In this document: positions 62,101 through 64,000 of the stretch, piece by piece
Layout of the letters: the number at the start of each line of letters is the position of its first letter
Numbering within the stretch: the first letter of the stretch is position 1
From: Ulota crispa
Lineage: Eukaryota; Streptophyta; Bryopsida; Orthotrichales; Orthotrichaceae
Assembly: GCA_963920765.1 (NCBI GenBank)
Contig: OY987242.1
Span: 22,654,002-22,718,001 of the forward strand
Length of the DNA stretch: 64,000 nucleotides
Direction: 5' to 3'
The notes under the pieces: generated by a model
Database searches by the model: none
The model's input: the letters and a program-made list of their open reading frames with translations, nothing else
What the model was told of the DNA's origin: nothing
Position numbers and translations under genes: made by a program

Positions 62101-62524
62101 GTTTGTGTCTCGGCCTAGATCAGACCCTCACAAACTTGGGAGAAATGCCATTGTTGTTGTTGCTCATTCCTTCAAAGAAATATGAAATCCCATGTGTCTG
62201 GATCAAGCAATGTTGAGCCACTAGTGTTTTCCTATTCAAATTTTTGTCTAACTGACGTAATTGTATATCCCGCAAGGTCAAAAGCACATCAAACATTCCA
62301 ATTGAACCAAGAGGTGGATGTTGTACCTTTGCATTGGTGGAGGCCAATGCATCATTGAATTGATTCCTGTAAACATCTATGAATGACACATCATGCACAA
62401 TGATACCATGCGTCTTTGGAAGATTTTCCATGACATTGCATTGCATGTCTAGCATAGCTGATATGGGCTCTTTGTGATGAGGCTCTTTGTGATCATATAC
62501 GCTAGAAGTATATTCCATTACCAA
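59125..62524 (-). pseudogene. Mutator-like (MULE) transposase with SWIM-like finger
   Basis: From the right terminal repeat inward, a 134-codon open part (62524-62120) is followed by TGA, a donor AG|GTGAGT near 62054, a GYFNYHCQYGPEDHF segment near 61960, and a long linker with FDLNCSPL (EAR-like). After a frameshift near 61310-61330 come KHGCTASFTLKTLY, PFTIGIQTTWQ and SVDATFGTND. Introns 60628-60735 and 60295-60427 join in phase to LYTLMVFNEWHNGLP, IVDYAPGEINAL and VWPKTAIFLCLW. NAAIESCHGYM and NCVHSQRGNICKHQVKV (SWIM-like) follow. DDE candidates are Asp 60763-60765, Asp 60457-60459 and Glu 59965-59967. Stops include TAG after SCST and four TGAs between 59970 and 59640. Leu replaces the His of the family's LCLWHV.RAW. 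The copy is inactive as written. Confidence 0.85.
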
Positions 62525-63152
62525 CGTTTATGCATGTAAGATTTAGTAATCAACATCTGAAACACTTCAAGAAATTGACATTAAACAATGAAGTCGAAAC
62601 CTAAACCAAACCTACATTTACTTTTACAAATACTAAGTGCAATTGCTCCAAATTCACCTTCAAGGGGAATTGATGGATTGTGAACCTATTATAAAACTTT
62701 TGCAAATGTAAACTATAATTAATAGTTATAAAATGCATTTACAATGATAAAAATTGTGTGCTTTTATGGACTTTATACGCAAATTCATCTATTTCCCGGA
62801 ACTCTAAATCCTACACAACTACTCAAAACATGATATTGAAAAAAACCCACATAAAATCAATATAATCATATTCCAACTTCCAGAATGTTGTTGAAAATTC
62901 AAAAGTACAAAAGTAAAAGTAAAATGATTGTTTGGAGCACATAACAGAAATTCAAACATAAGTAAGAAACACTCACTTATTGGTAGTCATGTGCACCTCA
63001 ATATAGATAGTTGAATATTGTCCTCTTTTTTAGTGGGTTGCTGATGAAAAGTTTTCAATATACGCTTTGAAAGAAGATTGTTGCTAACAAAAATGCAAAA
63101 CATGAAGAATTTCAACCTCCATATTGGTGATATCAAATAACACACAACTAAT
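62525..63152. other. leader region between right repeat and transposase
   Basis: On the minus strand this follows the donor-like GTAAGAG edge of the right repeat, so it may be the first intron of the transposase transcript. No ORF was recognised. Confidence 0.4.
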
Positions 63153-63722
63153 ACCTCTCTTACCTCTGCATTGTAATTAATCCAAGTAGAAATTGTAAGA
63201 TAATTGCTCATAATCCAACCCTAAACCTAAATCAACATTTTTTGACAAAATCTTCTTTGAATTTGGCAACAACAAACACAAAATAAAAGAGCAGCTAAAT
63301 CCTAAGCTACCAAATCCCTGCACCGCCTCAACGCTGAGCTCGGTGGCACAAAACCTATGATTGAGAAACACTGGAGTGCCACATGTGTTTTTTTGGGAGG
63401 CTGGGCCCACGGGCAAGGGGCATGCACATGGGTGTGGACATGGGATGGGCATGTTTTAAAAACCAGTGAAACACTATTCAAAACACTAAGTGTTACCGAG
63501 TCTAGAAAGGCGCTTGGTAAGTTGCTAGAGGGTGAAACAAGGCGGGACTCAGTGTCAAGGCAGCGCTCAGAATAGAGCTTGCAATAAAGACAAGAGTGAG
63601 TTTTAGTGAAATCCAGGTACATGTCTCCACACCATCACAATTGGTGTATAATCATGTAGCTCCTACACACATTCTTGACGCTCAGGATTCTCAATAACGC
63701 AATTGGAATCTCATGGTGCGCT
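63153..63722 (-). repeat. right terminal inverted repeat of the inferred giant MULE
   Basis: Reverse complement of the left copy at 15995-16611, with a 91-codon ORF (63177-63452 minus) that differs from the left one at about 14 residues. Its inner edge reads GCAGAG|GTAAGAG, a good donor. It has only one unit of the 45-bp repeat that is in tandem on the left. The outer 90 bp align only weakly. Confidence 0.6.
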
Positions 63723-64000
63723 GATGCCGGGGCCACTTAGGCCAAAATAGCTGGTTTGAAACAAATGGAGAAGTAACTTTGTATTTGAGAGACAATCACT
63801 TGTTTTAAGTTTCATCTATTGTTATTTTATAGATAACCTCTCCATCATTTTAGAGCAAGCCATTTGAGAACTCTCAAAGCCGGGTCACACCAAACCCAAT
63901 TGGTGTTTCAAAACGTTGATGTGTAAAAAACAAGTGGCTGCAATTACTTCTGGGTGGAAAAGCAAATTCTTTGACATTTTACTTCCACTTTTGTGGTTTG
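63723..64000. other. right flank, no feature recognised
   Basis: The sequence includes GATGCCGGGGCCACTTAG near the repeat boundary. No ORF or repeat copy elsewhere in the window was found. Confidence 0.4.

Larger units (their letters stand above)
16000..63720. mobile_element. inferred giant MULE with three cargo genes, heavily nested
   Basis: Related sequences in opposite orientation bound the interval. Just inside the right one is a MULE transposase pseudogene (minus) and inside the left one a plus-strand gene with a Ulp1-like C-terminus, so the two converge. A zinc-finger/dioxygenase-like gene lies between. Without the 20.3-kb CACTA insertion the element would be about 27 kb, and less without the TTAA MITEs and the foldback element. 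Ulp1-like cargo is known from several plant MULE groups. Unity of the element is inference: terminal repeats and gene layout support it, but no target-site duplication was identified. Confidence 0.5.

Overview
The window is nuclear DNA of a land plant: AT-rich, with spliced genes (GTAAGT/GTATGG donors, TTGCAG/AAGCAG acceptors), a plant-specific DMP/DUF679 gene and plant-type transposons. The species is not identifiable from sequence alone; the transposase types suggest a large, repeat-rich, possibly non-angiosperm genome (inference). The only gene that looks like an ordinary host gene is the DMP gene at 9344-10012 (minus), in a GC-richer island at about 8.4-11.4 kb. Nearly everything else is transposon, mostly decayed.

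The first 16 kb is a mosaic of small elements: a hairpin MITE (291-497), a hAT remnant with an 8-bp target-site duplication (625-1339), a mariner-like transposase relic (about 2300-3120), several TIR-bounded elements, and a family bounded by TTAA and CCCCTAAA ends (piggyBac-like, over the whole window).

From about 16.0 to 63.7 kb I infer one very large, nested Mutator-like element (MULE). Related 0.5-0.6 kb sequences lie in opposite orientation at its two ends, each with a splice-donor-like inner edge. Three decayed genes lie between them. A plus-strand multi-exon gene (about 17.5-22.8 kb, continued at 43.1-44.5 kb) has a zinc-finger-like segment and ends in a Ulp1 (C48) protease-like domain. 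A plus-strand gene (46075-50159) has two zinc fingers followed by what looks like a 2-oxoglutarate/Fe(II) dioxygenase core (HxD...H). A minus-strand gene (62524-59125) is a MULE transposase with DDE residues and a SWIM-like finger. Outer genes converging from terminal inverted repeats resemble the layout of maize MuDR.

A complete 20.3-kb CACTA (En/Spm) transposon, 22807-43135, sits inside the Ulp1-type gene. It has CACTACAAGG/CACCACAAGG ends and a CCT target-site duplication; removing it restores the host reading frame exactly. It carries a TNP2-type transposase with DUF4218- and DUF4216-like parts on plus and an unrecognised charged-protein gene on minus. A 132-bp CACTA-type MITE (21373-21504) is inserted in another exon of the same gene. 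The zinc-finger/dioxygenase gene has an intron filled by a foldback element whose arms are 22-bp tandem repeats, itself hit by a TTAA MITE. Stop codons interrupt all these transposon genes, often where CGA, CAG or TGG would be expected, so the copies here look inactive.
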